Shown piece after piece: positions 1-8,786 of a stretch of DNA of 64,000 nt. The notes under the pieces were generated by a model, which was not told the DNA's origin, did not search any database, and saw only the letters and a program-made list of their open reading frames with translations. Positions within the stretch are counted from its first letter, which is position 1. Every line of letters begins with the position of its first letter. Source of the stretch: JAAYYM01 sp964483155 (GTDB taxonomy: Bacteria; Bacillota; Clostridia; Lachnospirales; Lachnospiraceae); assembly GCA_964483155.1 (NCBI GenBank), contig CAZAAC010000006.1, positions 1-64,000 of the forward strand, given 5' to 3'. Position numbers and translations under genes: made by a program.

Positions 1-761
1 AAACTAAGCCCATTATAATCGATGGGCGCACCATAAACTCTATTTACATAGATACCAAGCCTATCTGCTACTACAACTTTCTTGAAAACACCTATTAGAA
101 TGCGATACCCACCGTTTTGAATGCGAACAAAGTCAAATGCATGTTCCTCATAAAGCTGTATGCTCATTTCGCTATAGCGATTAATTGGGCCCTGTGAGAT
201 CTGCGGAAAAAATGCTACAAACAATGCATACTTAAATATATTATTTTGCGCTTCACTCACTTCACGATAAACATCAATACAATAGCCTACCGTAATGAAT
301 GTATAAAAAGAAATTCCTAGTGGCAACAGCCAGTTTGCATCAGGAAATTCATAGGAAATGCCACAAAAGTGAAGTATTTCGGAAACATTATCCATAAAAA
401 AATTGAAGTATTTCAAAACGCCAAGCACGCCGATATTCATGACCAGACATATTATAAGTACTAATCTCTTTTTCCTCATAAATATGTTTTTGAGAGCCTT
501 TCGGCTTTCCTTGTTTAGTACTTCAGCGTCCACCTTAAGTCTCTCATTACATGCATCACTCAATTTCTCCAGTCTAATACCACAAATATAAGTAATTATC
601 GTAGAAATAAATAAAAATACCAGAAAATAAGGTGTCGCAAATGCATAAAAAACATAACTGCCGAGCAAAAGCAAACACCATTGGTATTTTTTTGGTATTA
701 AAAAATATGTGATTAATAAAATACTTATAAAAATAATAAAGCGAAATGATACAAATGCCAA
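1..761 (-). CDS. MBOAT-family membrane O-acyltransferase, C-terminus cut by window edge
   Basis: The reading frame is open from a TTG at 761 to the window edge, about 253 residues. A GGAGG lies seven bases upstream of this TTG; an ATG nearby opens only a shorter frame that lacks the family motifs. Hydrophobic N-terminal segments are followed by PLGISFYTF near residue 145, a Y-CIDVYRE stretch, and FFPQISQGPINRY. These are hallmarks of the MBOAT group that includes DltB and AlgI, which move acyl groups across the membrane onto extracellular polymers. The catalytic histidine region lies beyond the edge. It follows an acyl carrier protein gene by 20 bases, as in DltB/DltC systems, so I infer acyl or aminoacyl decoration of the polysaccharide made by this locus. 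Confidence 0.85.
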   Translation of the reverse strand, partial: MAFVSFRFIIFISILLITYFLIPKKYQWCLLLLGSYVFYAFATPYFLVFLFISTIITYICGIRLEKLSDACNERLKVDAEVLNKESRKALKNIFMRKKRLVLIICLVMNIGVLGVLKYFNFFMDNVSEILHFCGISYEFPDANWLLPLGISFYTFITVGYCIDVYREVSEAQNNIFKYALFVAFFPQISQGPINRYSEMSIQLYEEHAFDFVRIQNGGYRILIGVFKKVVVADRLGIYVNRVYGAPIDYNGLS

Positions 762-781
762 AATCCATCCTCCGGGCTATG

Positions 782-1021
782 CTAAATTTCTTCTTCAATA
801 ATATCAGCTATCTCACCCACGTTTTTTAACTTTATAATCGTTTTCATATCAAACTTAATATCAAATTCCTCTTCGATAGCATCCATGAGCGTAATGTGCA
901 TAAGACTATCCCACCCCTTGACATCCGCGGCAGTTGTTTCTTCCTCTATGCAAATATCATCATTATCAAAAACATCCTTAAATACTATATTTATATGTTC
1001 AAATATTTCTTCGCGGCTCAT
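782..1021 (-). CDS. Acyl carrier protein
   Basis: A 79-residue acidic protein of normal ACP length. It carries GWDSLMHI around residue 38, where the serine of DSL is the usual 4'-phosphopantetheine attachment site, followed by a helix rich in E and D and a FDIKFD stretch typical of the fold. A GAGGT six bases upstream supports the ATG. It sits between an O-antigen-ligase-type gene and an MBOAT gene rather than with fatty-acid genes. It probably feeds an acyl group to that MBOAT, a role like DltC, although no DltA-like activating enzyme is visible before the window edge. The acyl group itself cannot be told from sequence. Confidence 0.9.
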   Translation of the reverse strand: MSREEIFEHINIVFKDVFDNDDICIEEETTAADVKGWDSLMHITLMDAIEEEFDIKFDMKTIIKLKNVGEIADIIEEEI

Positions 1022-1058
1022 GCTCTTACCTCAATCCTCAAAATTTTCTTCGCAAATA

Positions 1059-2234
1059 TTATAACTTTTTTTCAGGAATATTGCAATCAATCTGGTTCGT
1101 CTGGTTTTGCATGCTTACAATAGTGAATAATAGCAGGAATAATAGCAAAAATGGAGGTACAATGAAATAGTTTTCAAAAAATGAAGTTGCCAGCATTGCA
1201 AAAACCGTTGCACCTGCATACTTGGAGATTTCACTCTGTGCCATACTCTCACGCAGTTTCAAAAGTAAGGGTAATAAAAAACATAATACAATAATAAATA
1301 CAACTGGCCCATGTACAAATAAAATGTCCAGCAATCCACTATGGACCTCAAAAGTTCCCTCCAAATCAACTACATGCAACTTATAAGAAGATCCGATTCC
1401 CGTAATTGGAGATTTGAGAAATACACCCCATAGTTCGGCCCATACTTCTTCCCTTCCTGACAAAATACTTTTATATAAAATCTTTGTATCAATTTGTTCA
1501 CGCATAGTTCCTAACCATACGAGAAAAACAGAAAACGGGATTGTTCCAATTGTTACTCCAATGCTCATAATATAAAAAAATACTTTTCCTGCTGTTTTGA
1601 CCCAGAATTTTTTTGGAATGAGTATTAATATTGTAAAAACTGCAGCGCCTATCAGTGCACATCTAGATAAATAGTATGAAATAATTTTGAATCCAATGAG
1701 CATCAGTACACATTGCACGATCCACATATAGTTCCATTTCTTTTCTTGCTTTATTTTCTCTATCAGAATCATACCAAACATTAATCCCGTCAAAAGAACG
1801 AGCCCGCCATAATTAATATTAAATCCTTGATAATATCCCTTCGGCGTTACTGTCCAATAAAAGAAAAAGAAAAGCTCTACAACACATACCGTCAGCATCT
1901 GCTTACGATTGATTGTTATTTTACTTGCCAGATACATTACAAGTAATAGATCAACGACCGTTAATAGCGCGCCTTTATCAGAATGAATGACAAATAAATT
2001 TATGAGAGTTAACATATCTGCAAGAATCATCAGGTAAAAAAATGGGTCTCTAAACGCCTTCTTCAAATCCACATAACACAAAAATGCAATTCCAAGCGCC
2101 GCACCAGTTAGTAATGTTCCATACGGTGTTGTTGCCTCGTATACAGAATGTTTTACCCATGACATTGCTATTATTAAAAATAGCACTACTAGTATGCTGA
2201 TGTTTCCAATTTTTCTTTTCTTTTCTTCGCTCAT
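1059..2234 (-). CDS. O-antigen ligase / polymerase family membrane protein
   Basis: A polytopic membrane protein of about 391 residues with roughly ten hydrophobic segments. Near residues 260-310 it has LSGREEVW, then SPITGIGSSY and a HSGLLDILFVHG stretch. This pattern (a short extracellular loop with SGR and a GxG before a conserved H) is seen in Wzy/WaaL-fold proteins of PF04932. It either polymerises lipid-linked repeat units or ligates finished glycan. The start at 2234 has AGAGGAA seven bases upstream. An ATG at 2255 overlaps the flippase stop as ATGA and is the alternative. It is the second protein of this fold in the locus, so polymerase and ligase roles may be divided between them. 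Confidence 0.82.
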   Translation of the reverse strand: MSEEKKRKIGNISILVVLFLIIAMSWVKHSVYEATTPYGTLLTGAALGIAFLCYVDLKKAFRDPFFYLMILADMLTLINLFVIHSDKGALLTVVDLLLVMYLASKITINRKQMLTVCVVELFFFFYWTVTPKGYYQGFNINYGGLVLLTGLMFGMILIEKIKQEKKWNYMWIVQCVLMLIGFKIISYYLSRCALIGAAVFTILILIPKKFWVKTAGKVFFYIMSIGVTIGTIPFSVFLVWLGTMREQIDTKILYKSILSGREEVWAELWGVFLKSPITGIGSSYKLHVVDLEGTFEVHSGLLDILFVHGPVVFIIVLCFLLPLLLKLRESMAQSEISKYAGATVFAMLATSFFENYFIVPPFLLLFLLLFTIVSMQNQTNQIDCNIPEKKL

Positions 2235-2251
2235 ATATCTATTCCTCTTTA

Positions 2252-3661
2252 TCATGGTTTTTTCTTTCCATATACCAAAAGTCTTTTTGCAATTACTGTT
2301 GCTTCCTTCAAATAAAGCAGCAAAAGTAAAATAAATAGCCCACTTGTGATAGGATAAACATTTTTCACTTCCCGCATTACTAATATTGCTTGTATCACTA
2401 CAATCAAATAAGCCAGATAGTCTTTTTTCAAATTTATGGATAGGCTTACATGCTTTTTGGTAAATAGGAATGCCATAAAATACATTACAAAATAAGAGAT
2501 TGCTGTCGCTATCGCAGCTCCCATTGCGCCGATATACCACACACTGATTAGATTTAGGATAATATTGAGGGCAGCGCCGATACCTGTTGCAATTCCCATG
2601 CTTCTACTATCCTTATGGGCCAAGCAAATCGAACCTAAAAAACCCGTCAACGCTCCAAATATAACTGAAATCAGCAAGGGTGGGACAAAAATCCATGCAC
2701 TATAAAAATCCTTCTGAAATAAAAATCCTGCAAATATTTTTACAGTGATGATCAGAAATGAACTACCAAGCACCATAAAAGTATTATAAGATTTATACAT
2801 CATTGAAAAAAAATCTCCACTATCCTCATCTTTATGGCTCTTTGTCGCCGAAAGCTGCCATGCCTGTGCAAATATTCTTTGAAAAACACTAAGAATAGCG
2901 GGAATATTGTATGCCACTCCATATATTCCATTAACAGCAGAACCACAAATTGCAGTCACAATATAGCGATCACTTGCATTATTAATCCAACTACCGGTGG
3001 AGTATAAAATCATAGGCTTACCATAGGCAAGCATTTCTGTCTCTAATTCATTATCTTGGTCTATTTCCCTTTTATAAGCTTTTTTCAAAGATAACAATAT
3101 CATGAAAATAGATGCAAAGGCAAAAGAAAGGATTTGCGCCAACAAATATCCGCTTAATCCTATCTTTAATACTAACAAAAAAAATAGATTTGATCCTAAC
3201 ATAACTACTGTGCAGAATATACTTCCGCCTACAACCACAGGCACCATTTCAGAGCCTTGAAAATATAAAATCAAAAACTCATATAATGCATTTGCTGCAA
3301 ATAATATAATAAAAAAGCATAAGTATTGTTTGATTTCCAAACTGACAAAAAAAGTGGCAGTGCCTGCCAGTAACAATACCAAAAGAGTAGCTCTTCCCGT
3401 ATATTTCAAACCTATGTACAATATGCTCCCACATTTATCCTTACGCTCCACCGCAAAACGCAGAGCTGCTTCCCCAATATTAACCGTAAGCGCAGGCACT
3501 AATAATAGAAGCGTTACCTGCATTAAATTAGCAATACCATATTCTTTGGTTGACAATATACTTGTATAAAAGGGAACTAACAAAAAAACCAATATTTTTG
3601 ACACAAAATTGCTGATCGTGAATAATGCTATATTATTTGCTAAATACTTGTATTTTCCCAT
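2252..3661 (-). CDS. Oligosaccharide flippase (Wzx / MATE-like)
   Basis: A 469-residue protein with about twelve to fourteen hydrophobic segments, beginning LANNIALFTISNFVSKIL and ending in a short basic tail. The N-terminal SNF-SKIL-FLLVPFYTS pattern and LSTKEYGI are typical of the Polysacc_synt/Wzx family. That family moves undecaprenyl-diphosphate-linked repeat units to the outer face of the membrane. Its place between two Wzy/WaaL-type genes and downstream of the initiating sugar transferase fits a Wzx/Wzy pathway. Substrate specificity cannot be read from sequence. Only a weak ribosome site (GGTGAG) precedes the ATG. Confidence 0.88.
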   Translation of the reverse strand: MGKYKYLANNIALFTISNFVSKILVFLLVPFYTSILSTKEYGIANLMQVTLLLLVPALTVNIGEAALRFAVERKDKCGSILYIGLKYTGRATLLVLLLAGTATFFVSLEIKQYLCFFIILFAANALYEFLILYFQGSEMVPVVVGGSIFCTVVMLGSNLFFLLVLKIGLSGYLLAQILSFAFASIFMILLSLKKAYKREIDQDNELETEMLAYGKPMILYSTGSWINNASDRYIVTAICGSAVNGIYGVAYNIPAILSVFQRIFAQAWQLSATKSHKDEDSGDFFSMMYKSYNTFMVLGSSFLIITVKIFAGFLFQKDFYSAWIFVPPLLISVIFGALTGFLGSICLAHKDSRSMGIATGIGAALNIILNLISVWYIGAMGAAIATAISYFVMYFMAFLFTKKHVSLSINLKKDYLAYLIVVIQAILVMREVKNVYPITSGLFILLLLLYLKEATVIAKRLLVYGKKKP

Positions 3662-3684
3662 AAACTCACCATAGCCTTTAACCC

Positions 3685-4911
3685 TTATTCTGCCTGTTCG
3701 TTTTCTAGTATTGCATGCACAGGCTGTTTATTTTTCTCCTCTGCACGTCCAGAATTCACGATTGCCAATAAAAATATCAAATTCGGTGCATAGTCAGCCC
3801 ATATTAAATCGATATCAAAAAATGATTCAATAAATACCGCAAGTATAACGCATAGAGCACACAACGCCAAAGTGTTTTTATTAATATTTTTTCTAAACAC
3901 ATGCAATCTCTTCCATACAAAATACATGATTCCGATGAATACCAGCACTCCATGCACTGCCAGTAAATCAAACATTGCATTATGCAGATTGTATTCTATA
4001 AAGGAATCTAGTGCATATCCAGAACCCACACCAGTAATTGGCATTTTTACAAATAATTTACCGATTTCCAACCATATTTTTTGTCTTCCTGAAAAGATGT
4101 TTTTATAAAAAAATGGCAGCTTAAAGTTTACACCTGTCTGACCAATAATCGTATACCCTGCAACAAATATAAGTGATCCTAATGTTGCTACTAAGATAAA
4201 GGCTTTATATAACTTTTTGCTATCCCACCATTTACGCGGTACAACATAATATAATATTAAGAACATAAGAAGCATAATAAAAGCACCACGGGCTCTATGC
4301 CACACTACAAGATGAAAGGTTCTCACTAATGCTGTGACTATGAGTAATCCCATAATTTCCCACCGAATAGACAATTTTTTAAAAAATACAAATGCACACA
4401 GCAATGTATACACTGTAAAGGTTGCTGCATTATTTGTGTTATATGCCATTGCCTCATAATCTGCAAAAAAAGCGGGATAGGCTATAAAAAACCAGCACCC
4501 CAACAATAGCGCATATAAAACAGCTATGCGCATAATCTGTTTTTGACTCATGATAATCTTATCACTTAAGTACCAAATCAATACAAAATCGGTTGCCACA
4601 AAAAACGCTCCTTTATTAGAGCCAATAATAATAAGATTGATTCCCGTTATAACAATAACGCCTGCCAGTATCCAGATATCTTTATCTTTATTTTTTATTA
4701 GTGCTATCCAATTAACATTATTAAAAAACAGAATTCCGCATGCACAAAAAATAAACAGACTTGCATATCTATCTGTCAATCCATAGAATTTAGGTATTAA
4801 AAAAGTTAATGCATATCCCGCAAACATAACAAGAAATACAATTCCGTTTATCTTTTCTTTTCTCTGATTTGATCCAGTTTTGTTAATAACAGTATTGTCC
4901 GTGCTTCCCAT
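3685..4911 (-). CDS. O-antigen ligase / polymerase family membrane protein
   Basis: A 408-residue polytopic protein. It shows FSGRQKIWLEIG, then PITGVGSGY and LHNAMFDLLAVHG, the same extracellular-loop signature as the gene at 1059-2234, so the two are paralogues within one locus. AAGGAG lies eight bases before the ATG, and the gene overlaps the 3' end of the upstream GT4 gene by 64 bases. It is a candidate Wzy polymerase for the repeat unit. The C-terminal tail (ILENEQAE) is hydrophilic. Which of the two paralogues polymerises and which ligates is unresolved. Confidence 0.82.
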   Translation of the reverse strand: MGSTDNTVINKTGSNQRKEKINGIVFLVMFAGYALTFLIPKFYGLTDRYASLFIFCACGILFFNNVNWIALIKNKDKDIWILAGVIVITGINLIIIGSNKGAFFVATDFVLIWYLSDKIIMSQKQIMRIAVLYALLLGCWFFIAYPAFFADYEAMAYNTNNAATFTVYTLLCAFVFFKKLSIRWEIMGLLIVTALVRTFHLVVWHRARGAFIMLLMFLILYYVVPRKWWDSKKLYKAFILVATLGSLIFVAGYTIIGQTGVNFKLPFFYKNIFSGRQKIWLEIGKLFVKMPITGVGSGYALDSFIEYNLHNAMFDLLAVHGVLVFIGIMYFVWKRLHVFRKNINKNTLALCALCVILAVFIESFFDIDLIWADYAPNLIFLLAIVNSGRAEEKNKQPVHAILENEQAE

Positions 4912-5849
4912 GAAGTTGACTCCTTATCAAGGTTTCTCAACAATCTTGCATAATTTCCCTGTTGTTGTAAATTTATTATTTTCTCTGCAATTTCATCACT
5001 GTCACTGTAATCTTTGATAATATCTTCGTCTTTTATCTCGTAGAATACTTCTTTCGCTCCTACTTCATTTGAAATCAATAAATCGCAGCCACACGCCAAT
5101 GCTTCTAGTGGTGCAAGTCCAAATGTTTCAAAGGAACTATTTTGTATGTATAATCTAGACGCATGTAGCAGTCTTATCACTTCATCAAAAGGAACAATGC
5201 CCCTATTCCTGACAAAGGGATACGCATTGATTTCTTTTGTATCATACCCCACATCACCGATGACAACTAAAGTATATTTTTCTCCTGTATCACGATTCAG
5301 TTTTTCGATAGCTTCACATATATAGCGTATCATTTTTCTAGGCATTCCACCGCCGATTGATATCAATTGACGTTCATTTCTCGTTGTAATGATATCAAAT
5401 TTCTGCAATTCATCCCAATCTACTCCATTTGGCACACTATCTATTTTTTCAAGATATTCTGGATAGTGTTCACGCAACCAATTTGCAAAATGCTCTGACA
5501 CAGCCAGGATTGCATCTGTGAGACGAATAGTCTCTCTCTCAACCTTATTCATCTCCGCATCTGGCACACCGTTAATGGCATTTTCATGTTCCACACACCC
5601 ATGCATCAAGTATGCAGAACGCTTATGGCATATCTTTGCCCATTTCAAAGCAAGTATGTTTTGTTTTGAATACCCCGAGCATAACACGACATCCGCCTGC
5701 GGCGTTTTAATAAAGATTTCAACAGCGCGCTGCCATTTACTTGTTGCATTGAGCTTCAATGTCTGCTTTGGTAAACAATTTAAATAGTTATAAGTAACAT
5801 TCGCGGGTCCAGTTCCAGTACGGTAATCACCAATCATAAGGACTCTCAT
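4848..5849 (-). CDS. Glycosyltransferase, GT4-like (GT-B fold)
   Basis: A 333-residue cytoplasmic protein. The N-terminus MRVLMIGDYRTGTGPANVTY resembles the donor-independent Rossmann half of GT4 enzymes. The C-terminal half has ISIGGGMPRKM, VVIGDVGYD and then NSSFETFGLAPLEALACG around residue 245. The last matches the E-x(7)-E motif (E-FGLAPLEA) that binds the nucleotide sugar. It probably adds one hexose to the lipid-linked intermediate; donor and acceptor are unknown. Its ATG overlaps the stop of the upstream GT2 gene by four bases, implying translational coupling. Confidence 0.88.
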   Translation of the reverse strand: MRVLMIGDYRTGTGPANVTYNYLNCLPKQTLKLNATSKWQRAVEIFIKTPQADVVLCSGYSKQNILALKWAKICHKRSAYLMHGCVEHENAINGVPDAEMNKVERETIRLTDAILAVSEHFANWLREHYPEYLEKIDSVPNGVDWDELQKFDIITTRNERQLISIGGGMPRKMIRYICEAIEKLNRDTGEKYTLVVIGDVGYDTKEINAYPFVRNRGIVPFDEVIRLLHASRLYIQNSSFETFGLAPLEALACGCDLLISNEVGAKEVFYEIKDEDIIKDYSDSDEIAEKIINLQQQGNYARLLRNLDKESTSWEARTILLLTKLDQIREKKR

Positions 5850-6646
5850 CTGGTTTGTTTCTCCTTACATAAAACTATATATTCTTTTCTGCCTTTTAAC
5901 ATCAACCTAATTGCCTTCCACACAGAAGCTTTTTCTGCATAGAGTGCTTTTTTTCTAATCGCAAATTGTAGGATTAAAAACCATGAAAAACCTTTTGTCA
6001 TTGCACAATAATTTGCGCCTCTTGAAACAAAAAAATGTTCTTCATAACCAGTAAACCACGTAGACTGCGTTTCGCGAAGTTCTGCAATCTTAACAGGAAT
6101 GTATTTAATCTTTAAACCCGCACGCAGGCAATCATATAAGAAGATATTTTCTTCTCCCATATAGTAATGTGCTCCCGCACCAAATAATTCATGAAATTTA
6201 ATCTGCTTCTCCTTGATAATCTGTCTCCTAAAAGCGATTTCTGGTGAAAAAATCTTCATCACTGATAAATAATTCATGTTGCGTATAGATGAATAATTTG
6301 GCGTAGGTTTCTCTTTTCTCTTGATAAAAAAAATAATGATGTCAGCATCAGGATAATCACGAAAAGCACTACCTATGAGTGACTCATAATTCTCCACATA
6401 TTCTACATCATTATCACATAGAATGCAAATATCCGCAGTAGCATTCTCAATCGCCATATTCCTGCTTTTGCTCAATCCTCGTTCTGTTGTCTCAATGTAT
6501 GTGATGGTCCTGAATCCTTCAGGAATATGTTCCGTACAATTATTATCACATTGATTAATAACAAGACAATCACCAGATATATGTAGAGAGTTTATGTAAT
6601 CATATCCATCTAAATACATCGCCGATAATAGCACCTGCAACTTCAT
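5846..6646 (-). CDS. Glycosyltransferase family 2 protein
   Basis: A 266-residue protein. GLSKSRNMAIENATADICIL leads into CDNDVEY, the D-x-D-type metal and nucleotide-sugar site of GT-A enzymes, at about residue 93. GAGAHYYMGEENIFLYD in the middle is a typical acceptor-side ED-like element. The usual N-terminal VxVPVYN strand is divergent (VLLSAMY), as in the galactosyltransferase-like branch sometimes called GT2_4. AGGAG precedes the ATG. It belongs to the run of consecutive transferases that build the repeat unit. Confidence 0.82.
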   Translation of the reverse strand: MKLQVLLSAMYLDGYDYINSLHISGDCLVINQCDNNCTEHIPEGFRTITYIETTERGLSKSRNMAIENATADICILCDNDVEYVENYESLIGSAFRDYPDADIIIFFIKRKEKPTPNYSSIRNMNYLSVMKIFSPEIAFRRQIIKEKQIKFHELFGAGAHYYMGEENIFLYDCLRAGLKIKYIPVKIAELRETQSTWFTGYEEHFFVSRGANYCAMTKGFSWFLILQFAIRKKALYAEKASVWKAIRLMLKGRKEYIVLCKEKQTR

Positions 6647-6656
6647 AATACTTCTC

Positions 6657-7412
6657 CTATAGCCTTCTGATTACTGCTCTGACCGCATAAAAACAAAAAC
6701 AATAGATACTCCTTATAATAGACAATTTTTCTATGTTTCGATATAAATTCCATACGCGCTTAACTGCGAGCACCTTATTAGAAGATAGTGTCCCCATACT
6801 CCTCCTGTAAAGAGTAAGTGCCTCATCCAATCCATATGCTATATAGCCACTCCTCAGTATCCTCCACCATGTTGCCGTATCTTCGCTTGGCACATTTGGC
6901 ATATAGATCTCTTCCTTTGTTATTTTAGTCATATCAAACATAACGGTACTTGTAAAAATAGTCGTATTTTTCAATGCTGCCTTATATCCTATATTTTTAG
7001 GCACACGTACTATTTTTTGTACGCCTATTCCATTTTCGTCAGCAAATTCATATCCCGTAAAACTAAAAGCACAATTATTTTCTTTCATAAATGCCAGCTG
7101 TCTTTCCAATTTATCTGGTGACCATAAATCATCTGCATCCACAAAAGCGATATACTTTCCTCTTGCAGCATCAATCCCAGCATTACGCGCAAACGCAGCA
7201 CCAGAACCCTCTTTCAGTCGGATTAATTTTATACTTTTACTTTCGTAGCTTTTCATGATTTCAATGCTATCATCTGTCGAGCAATCATCTACCATAATTA
7301 ATTCCCAGTCTGAAAAAGTCTGGCTTCTAATTGCCTGAATTGTGTCTTCTATGCACTTAACTGCATTGTACACAGGTACCACTATACTAATCAATGGTCC
7401 ATTCTCATTCAT
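6657..7412 (-). CDS. Glycosyltransferase family 2 protein
   Basis: Classic GT-A family 2 enzyme: ISIVVPVYN near the N-terminus, MVDDCSTDDS at about residue 40, ARNAGIDAARGKYIAFVDADD near 80-95 with the DAD metal site, and a downstream PSEDTATWWRIL element matching the acceptor ED motif. The ORF can be extended to 7430, but two adjacent ATG codons at 7415 and 7412 follow GGGGA at good spacing, so I use 7412. It overlaps the 3' end of the sugar-phosphate transferase gene, indicating coupling. Donor sugar unknown. Confidence 0.9.
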   Translation of the reverse strand: MNENGPLISIVVPVYNAVKCIEDTIQAIRSQTFSDWELIMVDDCSTDDSIEIMKSYESKSIKLIRLKEGSGAAFARNAGIDAARGKYIAFVDADDLWSPDKLERQLAFMKENNCAFSFTGYEFADENGIGVQKIVRVPKNIGYKAALKNTTIFTSTVMFDMTKITKEEIYMPNVPSEDTATWWRILRSGYIAYGLDEALTLYRRSMGTLSSNKVLAVKRVWNLYRNIEKLSIIRSIYCFCFYAVRAVIRRL

Positions 7413-8778
7413 CATTATTTCCCCGCTCAATAGGTGTCAAATTACCGTCATCCACACCCTCTGTACTTTCCAGCGTCAATAGTATCTTCAGCGTTAGTAT
7501 AATTAGTTTTAAATCTAGCCATATAGAATAATGTTCCATATAATATAAATCCAATTTTAATTTATCATATGGTAAGGAATTATATTTTCCATATATTTGT
7601 GCATATCCAGTAATCCCTGATTTCACCTTTGTTCGATACACAAACTCAGGCATTGCTTTTGTATAACGTTCTATAATCTCTGGCCTCTCAGGGCGTGGTC
7701 CTACAAATGACATCGTACCACTAATCACATTAAACAGTTGCGGTAATTCATCAATACGTACTTTGCGGATTATCCTACCGATGGGGGTGATCCTGTCATC
7801 ATTTTTTGTAGCCAGTCTTGCTACTCCGTCTTGCTCGGCTTCTTCTATCATACTTCTGAATTTATACATGGTAAAATACTTTTGGCCTTGTGTACATCGA
7901 ATCTGTTTATAAAATACTGGTCCACCATCATATAATTTGATACAAATAGCAGCTAAAAGCATGACCGGCGATATTATGACCAATATAATAGTTGCAAATA
8001 TAATGTCAAAAATTCTTTTGACTACTATTTGCTCTGGTTCCATTGGCGTACTTTTAGTAAGCAAAAGAGGCGTATCAAATAAATGTAGTGTCTGCGAACC
8101 ATTCAATATTATATCAGATATTTTAGGCATGACATAAACATCTACCGACTTTTCATAGCAATATTTAAATATTTTATTGCGAATGGATGTGGGTACATCC
8201 CACATCATAACCGCTTCATGCCTGTCAACCGCTTCACAGATTACAGCCATATCATTATTTGCTTCTATCTCTTCCTGAATATAAAACTGATGTTTTCTCG
8301 TCTTTACTTTTTCCGCAAAGACCTCTGTTGTACTACCAGCATAAATCAACAGCACATCCAATGGGGGAAATAATGCCCTATAGATATGAGTAGATCCCAT
8401 AATCCAAAGCCCGATACAGATACATTGTACTACAAGTACTATTAGCATCGGTAGTGATGAAGGAAATTTATATGCCAGTAAACATGCAATTGCATAAAGT
8501 AGAATATCTGCACAGGCTGTTGCAAATACCTGGGAAAATAATAATTCCATCATGCGATAAGAGCCTATTTTCAAGCCGCCATACATTCTTGAAAAGAAAA
8601 ACAAAATCAACATATAGACTGCCAAAATAAATACATGTCCCCAAAAGAAATATTGCTTAGGAAGCTGCAAATTATAGAAATTGACCCATGCTACCCCTAC
8701 AGCAACTGTTTCCACAGTAACAATAATCAAAGCCATTAAAAATGTATATATTCTTTTATACCATTCTCGTTTATTCAT
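7405..8778 (-). CDS. Polyprenyl-phosphate sugar-1-phosphate transferase (repeat-unit initiator)
   Basis: The N-terminal half has about four or five membrane segments and a cytoplasmic CoA-binding-like domain. The C-terminal half is a Bac_transf (PF02397) catalytic domain: KRIFDIIFATIILVI, GPVFYKQIR, MYKFRSM, RIDELPQLFNVI and FVGPRPERP are all present and in order. This architecture is the WbaP/CpsE type, which transfers a sugar-1-phosphate from a UDP-sugar to undecaprenyl phosphate and so starts the repeat unit. The ATG at 8778 has GAGGTG just upstream; an ATG at 8790 overlapping the preceding stop is an alternative. Initiating sugar not determinable. Confidence 0.92.
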   Translation of the reverse strand: MNKREWYKRIYTFLMALIIVTVETVAVGVAWVNFYNLQLPKQYFFWGHVFILAVYMLILFFFSRMYGGLKIGSYRMMELLFSQVFATACADILLYAIACLLAYKFPSSLPMLIVLVVQCICIGLWIMGSTHIYRALFPPLDVLLIYAGSTTEVFAEKVKTRKHQFYIQEEIEANNDMAVICEAVDRHEAVMMWDVPTSIRNKIFKYCYEKSVDVYVMPKISDIILNGSQTLHLFDTPLLLTKSTPMEPEQIVVKRIFDIIFATIILVIISPVMLLAAICIKLYDGGPVFYKQIRCTQGQKYFTMYKFRSMIEEAEQDGVARLATKNDDRITPIGRIIRKVRIDELPQLFNVISGTMSFVGPRPERPEIIERYTKAMPEFVYRTKVKSGITGYAQIYGKYNSLPYDKLKLDLYYMEHYSIWLDLKLIILTLKILLTLESTEGVDDGNLTPIERGNNDE

Positions 8779-8786
8779 TTGACACC

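Noticed and set aside
574..798. 74-codon minus-strand frame at the MBOAT start
   Set aside because: It overlaps the true MBOAT frame, lacks any family motif, and the TTG-started frame continues with PLGISFYTF and other MBOAT signatures.
2256..2540. N-terminal extension of the O-antigen-ligase-type frame by 95 residues into the flippase gene
   Set aside because: It lies wholly inside the flippase gene in another frame, is hydrophilic and unlike the family, and good ribosome sites support starts at 2234 or 2255.
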